Below, one piece after another: positions 15,516-23,848 of a stretch of DNA of 46,672 bases. The notes under the pieces are model-generated. The model was not told the origin of the DNA, did not search any database, and saw only the letters and a program-made list of their open reading frames with translations. Position 1 is the first letter of the stretch. Each line of letters starts with the position of its first letter. Source of the stretch: an uncultured Eubacteriales bacterium (GTDB lineage: Bacteria > Bacillota > Clostridia > Oscillospirales > UMGS1783); contig CAKSHC010000011.1 of assembly GCA_934456365.1 (NCBI GenBank), positions 1-46,672 of the forward strand. Direction: 5' to 3'. Position numbers and translations under genes: made by a program.

Positions 15516-17951
15516 ATGGAACGGAAAAAACGGTGGCTCGGATTTTGGGCGTTTCTCGCGCTTGCGCTCGCAGCGGCCCTTGCGGCGGCCGCGCTTCTGC
15601 TGCCGGGGCGCGGCGGCTTTCGGCCGGTGGTGCGCTTTGTGGTGGCAAGCGATGTGCATGTCGGCAGCGAGGGGGACCTCCGGGATCTTCGCCTGCAGAA
15701 GCTTCTGGAGCAGGCAAACGACCTTTCCCATCGGGATCCGGCCTATCAAAAGCTCGACGCGGTTTTCCTGGTGGGCGACCTGGCGGACAACGGCCGCGCC
15801 GAGCAGCTGCGGGTGGTGAAAACGGCGCTGGAAAAGGGGCTGAACCCGGATGAAACCCGGGCCGTTCCCCTGATGGGCAATCACGAATTTTATGAGGGAA
15901 ACGATCTCTCGGTTTTTGAAAGCGTGATGGGCGAGGGCAGCGCGAAGGTGCATCAAGTTATCAACGGCTACCATTTTATCGGCATTTCACCGGATAAAAA
16001 TGCGCGCAGCGGCTGGGACTACAACATCGATACCTATAACTGGGTCGAGGAGCAGGTGGCGGCAGCCTATGCCGACACCGGGGCCGACAAGCCGATCTTC
16101 GTGTTTCAGCATGTGCCGGATTTTCAGAAGGAATACGGAACCTGCGACCACATGGGCAAAGAGGGCGGTACCCCAACCCTGCAGAGCATCTATGAGAGGT
16201 ATCCGAATGTGGTGCGCTTTGCCGGGCATATCCATGCTCCCATCGCGGATGAGTTCATCCTCACCCAAAACGGCTACACCGCTCTCGGCACCGGCAGCCT
16301 TTATTATGCTGCCCGCACCACGGTAAACGGAGAGCTTTTGGATATGCCCAACCGCGATTCCGTCGCGCAGGCCTATGTGGTGGAGGCCGACGCCAAGGGC
16401 CGCACCCGCGTGCGGGTTTGGGATATCCGGAAGGGCGCTTTCGTCGGTGAGGAATTTCTGCTGGATTCTTACCGGCCGGAGGATTTCCGCTATACGGCCG
16501 ACCGCTTCTCGGCAAGCGATCTGTTTTTCGCCGAGGGCGCGGCGCCGGAGCTTCTGCGGGTGACCGACCGGCTGGCCGCCGTTTCCTTTTCGCCCGTTTC
16601 CCCGGATTCGATCACTGCGCGCGGCTACCGCCTTTGGGTGGAGGACGCGCAGGGGAATCTCGTGAGCGAGCGCTATCTGGGGTGGGACTATTTCAACCGC
16701 GATTTCGACACCCCCCTGCGCGCGGCCATCGGCGGGCTTTCCCCTGAAACCGAGTATCGGCTCGAGATCAGCGCCGTGACGAGCGGCGTCTGCACCGAGC
16801 TGACCTGTGAGGAGCACCGGCTGGTTTCCGAGCCGCTCCTTTTATCGTTTCGCACGGCAGCCGCCGCACAGGGCGAGGTGCGGGCGGATGTCTGGGAGCT
16901 CTCGCTCGATTCCACTTCCGGCGCGATCCGCAACGCTGCCGGGGCAGCCGGCCCGCAGATCACCGGCGCGCCGAGCCTTTCCTTTGACGCATCCATCGGC
17001 ATGGATGCTCTTACCTTCGCCCCCGGGGATTCTCTGAAAGGCTTCGCGGAGGAGGAAACGGTCAGCCGGCTGGCCTTCGGCTTCACGGCAGAGGCTTATC
17101 TCCGGGTCGGCTCCCTGCCCGCCGAAAAAACCTCCCTTTTCTCGGGCGCGGGATTCGACCTCTCGGCCGAAGGGGAGAAGCTGCTCGTTTCGGTTTCCAA
17201 CGGCGAAACCAAAACCCTTTCCAAAACGATCGATTCCGAGCATTTCTACCACCTGACGGCAGTATACGACGGGGAAAATCTGACGCTTTTTGTCAATGGG
17301 TATAAGATTGGAAAGACTGCGGTCGACGCGCCGCTGCTCGTTTCGCGGGAGGAGGCCGGCTGGATCCGGCTGGGCGCGCCCGGCTGCTCGGTGGCGCAGG
17401 CCCGGATCTACAGCGAAGCGCTGACGGACGATTCGGCCCGGGCGCTCTTTGAGTCGGTTCGGGACAAACAGGATCCGGCTCGCTACCGGGCGCTGGAAAA
17501 CGACCCGGAATATACCTTCTGGGAACTGATCGACGACGGCGATTCCGCCTACGTTTCCTTTGTGAGCGCAGACGGCACCGTCCACGACCACGCCTCGGAC
17601 AACGCCTCCCTTTCCGGCATTCTTTCCTTCTGGAGCGGCAGCCATCTTTATAAGAGCAAGAGCCATTCCATTTCGCTGGACATGAAATGTCTTCTGAGAT
17701 TTGAGGGAACGGGCTTCCGCTATGTGCTTACCTACCGGGGGCCGGCCGATGGCTGGGCCTCGGGGGTGGATGTTTGGATCGATGGGCAGTTTTATCAAAC
17801 GGTCACCGATCTCAACGGCGAAAACCTGATCTCGCGCTATGTGGCGCTGGAGGTGACGGGGCTGGAAAACAAGCCGCATGAAATCACCCTGATCTCCCAC
17901 GACGGGCGCCAGGCGATGATGGATCTGTTTGAGATCGTGTGCGGCGAGTAA
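15516..17951 (+). CDS. Surface-exposed metallophosphoesterase with LamG-like domain
   Basis: An 811-aa extracytoplasmic protein. A basic start and hydrophobic segment (about 8-30) form a signal peptide or anchor. A calcineurin-like phosphoesterase domain follows with all metal-ligand blocks: SDVHVG (near 45), GDLADNG (near 87), GNHE (near 121), FQHVPD (near 199) and GHIHAP (near 238). Around 330-450 is a fibronectin-like stretch. Around 490-640 is a concanavalin/LamG-like jelly roll with LTLFVNGYKIG. The last 160 residues form another beta-rich domain. No LPxTG signal is seen, so it is secreted or N-terminally anchored. The substrate is unknown; the carbohydrate-type domain suggests action on a surface or dietary polymer (inference). 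Confidence 0.9.
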   Translation: MERKKRWLGFWAFLALALAAALAAAALLLPGRGGFRPVVRFVVASDVHVGSEGDLRDLRLQKLLEQANDLSHRDPAYQKLDAVFLVGDLADNGRAEQLRVVKTALEKGLNPDETRAVPLMGNHEFYEGNDLSVFESVMGEGSAKVHQVINGYHFIGISPDKNARSGWDYNIDTYNWVEEQVAAAYADTGADKPIFVFQHVPDFQKEYGTCDHMGKEGGTPTLQSIYERYPNVVRFAGHIHAPIADEFILTQNGYTALGTGSLYYAARTTVNGELLDMPNRDSVAQAYVVEADAKGRTRVRVWDIRKGAFVGEEFLLDSYRPEDFRYTADRFSASDLFFAEGAAPELLRVTDRLAAVSFSPVSPDSITARGYRLWVEDAQGNLVSERYLGWDYFNRDFDTPLRAAIGGLSPETEYRLEISAVTSGVCTELTCEEHRLVSEPLLLSFRTAAAAQGEVRADVWELSLDSTSGAIRNAAGAAGPQITGAPSLSFDASIGMDALTFAPGDSLKGFAEEETVSRLAFGFTAEAYLRVGSLPAEKTSLFSGAGFDLSAEGEKLLVSVSNGETKTLSKTIDSEHFYHLTAVYDGENLTLFVNGYKIGKTAVDAPLLVSREEAGWIRLGAPGCSVAQARIYSEALTDDSARALFESVRDKQDPARYRALENDPEYTFWELIDDGDSAYVSFVSADGTVHDHASDNASLSGILSFWSGSHLYKSKSHSISLDMKCLLRFEGTGFRYVLTYRGPADGWASGVDVWIDGQFYQTVTDLNGENLISRYVALEVTGLENKPHEITLISHDGRQAMMDLFEIVCGE

Positions 17952-17965
17952 GGCCTTATGCAAAA

Positions 17966-17998
17966 AAAAGCAGCACCCCGAGGCGGGGTGCTGCTTTT
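17966..17998. terminator. Bidirectional intrinsic terminator between convergent genes
   Basis: An 11-bp perfect stem AGCAGCACCCC / GGGGTGCTGCT (17969-17979, 17985-17995). An A-run on the left and a T-run on the right allow it to serve both the phosphoesterase gene and the leftward cohesin operon. Confidence 0.9.
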
Positions 17999-18009
17999 GT
18001 CTTAGAAAA

Positions 18010-18840
18010 TCAGAGGCTGCGTTTTCTGCGGATCAGCAGTCCGGTCAGCAGCGCGCCCGAGAGAAGCAGGGCAAGGCTGAGGATCAGAATGGGGGTTTGA
18101 TCGCCGGTGCCGGGGAGACGGGAAACGGTGAAGAGGATCGAATCCTCAAAATCGCCGGCCTGCGCCGTCACCGTTGCCCGGCCTTCGCCCACAGCCTTGA
18201 TCCTTCCGGTTTCATCCACGGTGACCACGCTCTCGTCGCTCGAGCGCCAAACGGGAGCCGCCGCGCCCGCCGGGGTCACCTCGGCCTCGAGCTGCAGCTC
18301 GTCGCCCACCTTGAGATCGGTGGAATCCGGACGGCGGATGGCGACGCCGGAGGTCTTCACGGAAAAGCCCTCCAGAGCCACGCTCAGCTCGCGCGCGGTA
18401 AAGGGAAGGGGCCCGTTTTCCTCGTCGGCCGAGAAGGAGACCACCTCGAAGGAAACCTTCGGATCGGCCTCTTTCAGCGTTTCAAATTCCATGGTCAGAA
18501 GGGTGCCGGGGGCTAAGGTTTGCCCCGAAAGGGCCGTGCCCCCGAGGCGCACAAAGCCCTGCTCGGCGCTTTGCACCAGCTCGGCTGTGAAGGCATCTAC
18601 GATTCCCTCGCCCTGCTCGGCCGAAAGAAGCCGCAGCACCGAGGGGTCGTAGTCAAAGGAGAATTGGAAGTTTACGATATTTTCCTGCCGGGTGGTCAGG
18701 CGAACCTGCGCCGAAACCCGCTCGCCGGCCAAAAGCTCCGATCCGGAAACCACCAGATCCTCGCCCTGCGCCTGTACCGGCACGATAAGACTTGCCAGCA
18801 GGAAGGCGGCGGCCAAAAGGGAAATCCAGATTCTTTTCAT
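18010..18840 (-). CDS. Cohesin-domain protein with LPxTG cell-wall sorting signal
   Basis: A 276-aa surface protein. It has a signal peptide (1-25). A cohesin-like beta-sandwich (about 28-155) follows, with the pattern G-x-x-V-x-A-x-V, NFQFSFDYDPSVL and PGTLLTMEF. Next comes a bacterial Ig-like (Big_2) domain (about 160-238). The end is a complete sortase signal: LPGTG at 242-246, a hydrophobic stretch and RRKRSL. Sortase should link it to peptidoglycan. It starts 15 bp after a gene encoding an esterase with a dockerin. The likely job is therefore a one-cohesin anchor displaying that enzyme (inference from family knowledge). The cohesin call rests on pattern reading, not on a profile search. 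GGAGG lies 8 bp before the ATG. Confidence 0.82.
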   Translation of the reverse strand: MKRIWISLLAAAFLLASLIVPVQAQGEDLVVSGSELLAGERVSAQVRLTTRQENIVNFQFSFDYDPSVLRLLSAEQGEGIVDAFTAELVQSAEQGFVRLGGTALSGQTLAPGTLLTMEFETLKEADPKVSFEVVSFSADEENGPLPFTARELSVALEGFSVKTSGVAIRRPDSTDLKVGDELQLEAEVTPAGAAAPVWRSSDESVVTVDETGRIKAVGEGRATVTAQAGDFEDSILFTVSRLPGTGDQTPILILSLALLLSGALLTGLLIRRKRSL

Positions 18841-18855
18841 GTTTTCGTCCTCCGA

Positions 18856-21800
18856 TCAGCTCAATTTGCTGCGAATGAAGGCTTCCAGCTCGGCGGCCAG
18901 CGCCCGGTTGTCTTCCACGCGCGGATGCCCCGCATGGGTCAGCTGCCGCTCCTGGAAGGCGAAGGTGTTGAGGTCGCCGTCCTGGGAATTCACGATCTCC
19001 ACCGCCTGGCGCACCAGTGTGATCGGCTCGATCTCGATCACCCCTGCCGTGCAGACGATCATGGCCTCGGGATAGCGCACCCGCAAATACCGCAGCAGCT
19101 CCACATAAGCCTCCACATAGGCCGCCTTTCTCGCCTCCGAAGCGCCCATATAGCCCAGGTCGTTGGTGCCCAGATTGATGAGAATGAGGTCGGCGCGGGT
19201 GTTGTCGGTTTCGTTGAGGCCCTCGTAGCCCCAGAAGAGATCGGTGTAGCGGTAAAGCTCGGTCACATTGCGTCCCACCTGCACATCCTTGCGCACCGGC
19301 CCGGAGGAAACGTTGACCGCCGCGCCCGAGTTGGCGAAGATGGTGAAGTCGGCGCCGAGATTGCGGGCCAGGATGGCGTATTCGGTATTATAGGAATTTT
19401 CCTCGGCCAGCACATATTCCGTTTCGGCCAGCCCCGGCGTTTCGTTGAACATGCCCGCGGCGATCGAATCGCCGATGATCTGAATGCCCAGCCGCTTGGC
19501 GCCGCCCGGCGCCAGAAGCTTCCCCGAAAGGCGCAGCCCCGTGCAGAGGGCGCTGCTGTAGGCCGTTTGGTTCTGCTTGAGCAGCTTGACGGTATGCACG
19601 CCGTCGGAAAGTCCTTCGGCCAGTGTGACCCAGGAATCGCTGCCGCTCAGCTGGATCACCCGGCTCGGTTCGTCCGCCCCGTCGATGAAAACCTGCACCA
19701 GCGGATAGGAATCCTGCGAGGAGAAGATCGTGTTCCCGCGCAGCCGGGCCTCGGCCTTTGTGCCGCGGAAACGGAATTCAAAGCCCGAACAGCTCCAGTT
19801 GAAATAGGTGCCGCCGGTCTGCTCGTCGCGGTAGGTGCGCCCGATGTGGCGCACATTGCGTGCGCTCAGCGCGATCACACCATCCGCCCCCGGGGTGAGC
19901 TCCTCTTCGCTCGGCAGCTCGGGCTCGGGCATCGCCGCCGTGCGCCGCCGCGAGGAATCGCCCCGCTCGATCATGCCGCGCAGAACGGTCGCGTCGTCCA
20001 TGGTCAGGCCGTCCATCCCGTCCAGCTCGGCGGCGTTTTGCGCGTCGTCGGTCAAAACGGCGGCGGGATCGCCGAGCAGGAAGCGGATCAGAAGGCGCAG
20101 GTCATCCGGATCCAGATCGCCGTCCCGGTCCACATCGCCCTCCTCGGGCACAAAGCGGACGGCATAGGAAAAGTCTTTCCCGAGGTAGGAGCATTCCACC
20201 GTCAGTTCCTCGCCGAGAACGGGAGAGCCCGGGAAGGCCGTGCGGATCATCGGCACCAGAAGAAGCTCCCGGGCCTGCGGCTTGTCGGCAATCGAATCGC
20301 CGCCGAGGCGGATGGTCAGCTCGCCGCCCGAGGTGGTGAAATGATCGTCGCGGCAGAGGTAGTCGGTCTTGGGAAGGGTGGAAACCTCGATGGAATCCAC
20401 ACTGTAGTAGATCAGCGGCAGGGTGAAGGAAACGCCCTTATAGGAGCAAACGATCTCCTGCACGCGATCCGGGGACTGGGCGGAAAGATGATAGGCTCCG
20501 TTTTCCTCCACTGCGCCGGAAAGGATCTCCACCGTGGAGGGCAGGGGAGAGAGGGTGTAGTCCGCCCGGCCGTTTGCCTCCAAAACGAGCCCGCGCAGGT
20601 CGATCTCGGTGCGGTCTCCGTAGTAGAGGGCCGTCGGCGGGGTAACCACCCGCAGCGATTCGATCTGCCCGCGGATATCGGCGATGTCGCCGTTTTGGAT
20701 GCTGACCCCGTAGAAATAGAATTCATTGCCGTGGGGATCCTGCCGGACCCGGTTCTGAATGGTCACGTGGTGCGAGCCCGGCGCCAGATTGAGCGCCTCA
20801 AGCACCACCGTGTTGATCCCCACCAGATTGTCCTTCCAGAGATCGGCCTTCTGAGGCTCGCCGCCGTCCACGCTCACCCAGATCTCGTCGTTGTTGAGCG
20901 CTTCGCCGTTTTGGATGTTGACGTTGGCATAGATCTTCACGCCGGTGCCGTCGAAATCAAAGTCCACCGTGGCGCCCGCCGTGGTCGAGCGCATGCAAAG
21001 GTTGTCGGTGTAGGGGGTCCAAGCCCCGCCGGAATAGGTGAAGTCGGGATTCTGCACCTTCGCGTCGCTCAAGGCGCGGATGATGTCGGTCCACTGCGGC
21101 GGCTCCTCCATGGTGCCGTTTGCGATCTGCACCCCGGAGAAGAAGGTTTGCGAGCCCCAGCGACTGTCGCGGCCGCGGCTGGTGAGCGTTGCCGTGTGGT
21201 AGCCCGGGGTCAGCCCCCGCACCTCCAGCACGTTTGCGATCGCGCCCGGCGCAGCCGCTATCCACATGTTGAGCTTCTGCGGCTCTCCGCCGTCGATGCT
21301 CAGATAAACCTCATCGTTGTTGAGAGATTCCCCGTTTTGCACATTCACGCACATCCACACGCGCACCCCTTCGCCCGTGAAGGCGAAGTCCAGGCTCTCG
21401 CCGGCGGCGCCCGAATGCATCAGCTTGTCTTCGCCCGAAACGAAGGTGTTCCAGGTCGTGCCGGTGTAGGAATAGTGCGGCGTCGGCACGAGATTGCGGT
21501 CGACCGCCGGGAACATCTCGCTCCAGCTCGCCTGCGCCAGAAGCGCCCCGTCGGCGATCTGCACACCATAGAAGTAGAAACTGTTGGAGATGGCCGGAGC
21601 GGTGTAATCCCCGCAGGTGATGACCGCTTCGTGGGCCTCGTCGGTCAGCCCCAGAATCTGATAAACGATCGCGTCTTCCTGATAAAGCCGGGAGGAGGCC
21701 ACCAAGGAAAGCGGCTGCGGCGCGCCCCCGTCGATCGAGATCGTCACATTGTTGTTCACGCAGGAATCCAAAACCCCGTCGCCGGTCACATCCTGGGTGT

Positions 21801-22947
21801 TGATCTGCGCCAAAACGCGCAGCCCCGTGCCCTTGAAGGAAAAGCGCACGTTCTGCCCGTTTAGCCAGCATTCCTGCGCGCCGGGAACGATGGAGTTGCG
21901 CCAGTATTCCGAGAAGGCGAAAACGGAGGAATTGGCCGCTCCGTCGAGATCGGCGCGCACCACCTCGCCCCAGCTGGGGCAGGGGAGCATCGTGCCGCCG
22001 GAAATCTGCACACCGTAGAAATAGAAGCTGTTGGAGATGGCAGGCGCGGTATAATCCCCGCAGGTGATGACCGCTTCGTGCCCGCCGTCAGACAGGCCGG
22101 CGACCTGATAAACCACCGCGTCTTCCTGATAAAGCCGGGAAGAGGCCACCAAGGAGAGCGGCTGCGGCGCGCCCCCGTCGATCGAGATCGTCACGTTGTT
22201 GTTCACGCAGGAATCCAAAACCCCGTCGCCGGTCACATCCTGGGTGTTGATCTGCGCCAGAACGCGCAGCCCCGTGCCCTTGAAGGAAAAGCGCACATTC
22301 TGCCCGTTGAGCCAGCATTCCTGCGCTCCGGGAACGATGGAGTTGCGCCAGTATTCCGAAAAATCGAAAACCGAGGAGTTTGCCGCCCCGTCGAGATCGG
22401 CGCGCACCACCTCGCCCCACACCGGCCGCGGCACCATCGCGCCGTCGGCCACCTGGGTGCTCCAGAAGTAGAAGCTCGTAAACTGCGTGGTCGAAGCGCC
22501 GCAGGTGATGACCGCTTCGTGGTAGCCCTGCGCCAGCCCCGTCACCTCAAAAACAGCCGTGTTGCCCGAGATGTCCACGGCGTACTCGCCGGGGGCCGTG
22601 CGCAGAAGCTGCTCTTCGCCGCCGTCGATCCGGATGGTCACCCGATCGTTGACCAGCGAGGTCAGAACGCCGCCGATCTCCTGGGTGTTGACCGAGGCAT
22701 AAACCCGCAGCCCCGTTCCCCGGAAGCCGAAGCGCGCCGTTTCGCCCGGCAGCCAGCATTCCTGCTTGCCCGGATCGATGTTGTTGCGCCAGTTCTGAGA
22801 AAATTCGAAAAATTCCGTGTTGGCTTGGCCGTCCACGTCCGTCAGGCACTTCTCGCCCCAAACCGGCTCGGCCGCATAAACCGCCGCGCCTGCCAAAAGC
22901 GCCAGACAAAGCACGAGCGCCAAAGCCCGGTTCGCCCGTTTTTCCAT
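18856..22947 (-). CDS. Modular SGNH/CE2-like esterase with dockerin and repeated N-terminal modules
   Basis: A 1363-aa secreted protein. Order: signal peptide (1-26); five jelly-roll modules of about 149 residues (about 28-755), of which the second and third are nearly identical; Ig-like segments (about 760-930); a dockerin type I pair (about 936-1000), first loop GDVDRDGDLDPDDLRLLIRFLLGD and a second, degenerate repeat around ELDGMDGLTMDDATVL; a CE2-type N-terminal jelly roll (about 1015-1145); and an SGNH hydrolase with GDSIAAG (near 1159), LGTND (near 1260) and HAGHP (near 1341). CE2 enzymes remove acetyl groups from plant polysaccharides, which fits surface display. It is the first gene of an operon with the cohesin-LPxTG protein. 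The ATG at 22947 has AAAGGAGC 9 bp upstream. The dockerin is internal rather than terminal, which is unusual. Confidence 0.88.
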   Translation of the reverse strand: MEKRANRALALVLCLALLAGAAVYAAEPVWGEKCLTDVDGQANTEFFEFSQNWRNNIDPGKQECWLPGETARFGFRGTGLRVYASVNTQEIGGVLTSLVNDRVTIRIDGGEEQLLRTAPGEYAVDISGNTAVFEVTGLAQGYHEAVITCGASTTQFTSFYFWSTQVADGAMVPRPVWGEVVRADLDGAANSSVFDFSEYWRNSIVPGAQECWLNGQNVRFSFKGTGLRVLAQINTQDVTGDGVLDSCVNNNVTISIDGGAPQPLSLVASSRLYQEDAVVYQVAGLSDGGHEAVITCGDYTAPAISNSFYFYGVQISGGTMLPCPSWGEVVRADLDGAANSSVFAFSEYWRNSIVPGAQECWLNGQNVRFSFKGTGLRVLAQINTQDVTGDGVLDSCVNNNVTISIDGGAPQPLSLVASSRLYQEDAIVYQILGLTDEAHEAVITCGDYTAPAISNSFYFYGVQIADGALLAQASWSEMFPAVDRNLVPTPHYSYTGTTWNTFVSGEDKLMHSGAAGESLDFAFTGEGVRVWMCVNVQNGESLNNDEVYLSIDGGEPQKLNMWIAAAPGAIANVLEVRGLTPGYHTATLTSRGRDSRWGSQTFFSGVQIANGTMEEPPQWTDIIRALSDAKVQNPDFTYSGGAWTPYTDNLCMRSTTAGATVDFDFDGTGVKIYANVNIQNGEALNNDEIWVSVDGGEPQKADLWKDNLVGINTVVLEALNLAPGSHHVTIQNRVRQDPHGNEFYFYGVSIQNGDIADIRGQIESLRVVTPPTALYYGDRTEIDLRGLVLEANGRADYTLSPLPSTVEILSGAVEENGAYHLSAQSPDRVQEIVCSYKGVSFTLPLIYYSVDSIEVSTLPKTDYLCRDDHFTTSGGELTIRLGGDSIADKPQARELLLVPMIRTAFPGSPVLGEELTVECSYLGKDFSYAVRFVPEEGDVDRDGDLDPDDLRLLIRFLLGDPAAVLTDDAQNAAELDGMDGLTMDDATVLRGMIERGDSSRRRTAAMPEPELPSEEELTPGADGVIALSARNVRHIGRTYRDEQTGGTYFNWSCSGFEFRFRGTKAEARLRGNTIFSSQDSYPLVQVFIDGADEPSRVIQLSGSDSWVTLAEGLSDGVHTVKLLKQNQTAYSSALCTGLRLSGKLLAPGGAKRLGIQIIGDSIAAGMFNETPGLAETEYVLAEENSYNTEYAILARNLGADFTIFANSGAAVNVSSGPVRKDVQVGRNVTELYRYTDLFWGYEGLNETDNTRADLILINLGTNDLGYMGASEARKAAYVEAYVELLRYLRVRYPEAMIVCTAGVIEIEPITLVRQAVEIVNSQDGDLNTFAFQERQLTHAGHPRVEDNRALAAELEAFIRSKLS
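21558..22418 (-). repeat. Two 447-bp tandem coding repeats in the esterase gene
   Basis: Sequence at about 21558-21971 recurs at about 22005-22418 with only scattered differences, in register by 447 bp (149 codons). They encode modules 3 and 2 of the esterase. The near identity at DNA level points to recent duplication or gene conversion. The flanking modules are much more diverged. Confidence 0.88.
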
Positions 22948-22997
22948 CGTCTGCTTGCTCCTTTCTGCGGGGCAGATTTCTGCCCCTTTTCGATTTT

Positions 22998-23026
22998 AGT
23001 TTATTGTTTTACCGGGTTAAAAGCAA
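22998..23026 (-). promoter_or_regulatory. Possible promoter of the dockerin-cohesin operon
   Basis: On the minus strand TTGCTT (23021-23026) and TAAACT (22998-23003) have 17-bp spacing, about 50 bp before the ATG. Two GTTAAC palindromes 3 bp apart lie farther upstream at 23070-23084 and could bind a regulator. Confidence 0.45.
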
Positions 23027-23140
23027 GGGATTTTTTTCAAATCGGCGTTTTCATCAAATTGCGGGGAAGGTTAACTTCGTTAACTTGTGAAATATGATTA
23101 AACGTTTTACGCATTTCCTCTCTTCCCGCTTTCCGCAAAA

Positions 23141-23168
23141 AAAGAGCGTCTTGCAAAAGACGCTCTTT
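23141..23168 (-). terminator. Intrinsic terminator of the hydrolase/GH2 operon
   Basis: A 12-bp perfect stem AAAGAGCGTCTT / AAGACGCTCTTT with a GCAA loop. Minus-strand transcripts end in a T-run. It lies 9 bp past the stop of the hydrolase gene. Confidence 0.88.
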
Positions 23169-23176
23169 CCAAACGA

Positions 23177-23848
23177 TCAAAATTGCCCGCGCAGAAACCG
23201 GCGCTCCACCGTTCTTTCGCGCGGCATCAGAAAGGCATGGCCGCAGCCCTTGGCCACGGTGCGCCGCGCCCCGGACTCGCGGCAGAACTCGTCGATCACC
23301 GAAAGGGACTGCAAAGGATCGTGCTCGCCGGTCAGCAAGGCCGTCGGAACGGTCCATCGCGGGCGGGGATGGCTTTGCAGAAAGAGGAAATCCTCCCGCC
23401 GCATCAGCGAGGTCGGCGTTTCGATCACCTCCCGGCTCAGAAGCTCCTCCTCGGTCAGCCCGTTGTCCACGATCATCTTGCCCACAAGGTAGGGCATATC
23501 CACGATCGGCGAAAGGAAAATCGCCCGGCCGACGGGCTTTTCAGCCATCGCGTGCAGCGAGAAAAAGGCGCCGATGCTGCAGGCGGCCAGATTCAGCTTT
23601 CCATACTGGGACAGCAGCTCGTCGGCCACCCGGGCCACCTCGTCCACCCCCTGCGAAAAGGGAAGCCCGCCCCGGTCGGACAGATCAAAGCTCAAAACCT
23701 GCGCTCCCTTCCGGCAGGCCTGGCGGGCCAGCGGCTCAGCGGCGCGCGCCGAGGCATGCAGCCCGTGCACATACAGCCACACCGTTTCGCTCGGCCTTCC
23801 CCAAAGAAGCGCCGGCCGGGAGGCGACGGTCCGCTCCTGCGGCTTCAT
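23177..23848 (-). CDS. Alpha/beta hydrolase
   Basis: A 223-aa cytoplasmic alpha/beta-hydrolase of serine esterase/lipase type. An oxyanion-side motif YVHGLHAS lies near residue 30. The nucleophile elbow is AACSIGAFF (Ser near 93). The acid is in TGEHDPLQS, and the catalytic His is in GCGHAFLM. It has no signal peptide. Its start overlaps the end of the GH2 gene by 4 bp (ATGA), so the two are co-translated. A plausible job is de-esterification of the sugar substrate cleaved by the GH2 enzyme (inference). A shared terminator ends the operon. Confidence 0.88.
   Translation of the reverse strand: MKPQERTVASRPALLWGRPSETVWLYVHGLHASARAAEPLARQACRKGAQVLSFDLSDRGGLPFSQGVDEVARVADELLSQYGKLNLAACSIGAFFSLHAMAEKPVGRAIFLSPIVDMPYLVGKMIVDNGLTEEELLSREVIETPTSLMRREDFLFLQSHPRPRWTVPTALLTGEHDPLQSLSVIDEFCRESGARRTVAKGCGHAFLMPRERTVERRFLRGQF

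Noticed and set aside
18520..21864. 1114-aa open frame on the plus strand opposite the esterase gene
   Set aside because: Antisense shadow with His/Arg/Gly-rich composition that even crosses from the cohesin gene into the esterase gene.
23070..23084. Paired GTTAAC palindromes as a definite operator
   Set aside because: Suggestive, but only one occurrence and an AT-rich setting; mentioned with the promoter and not called separately.
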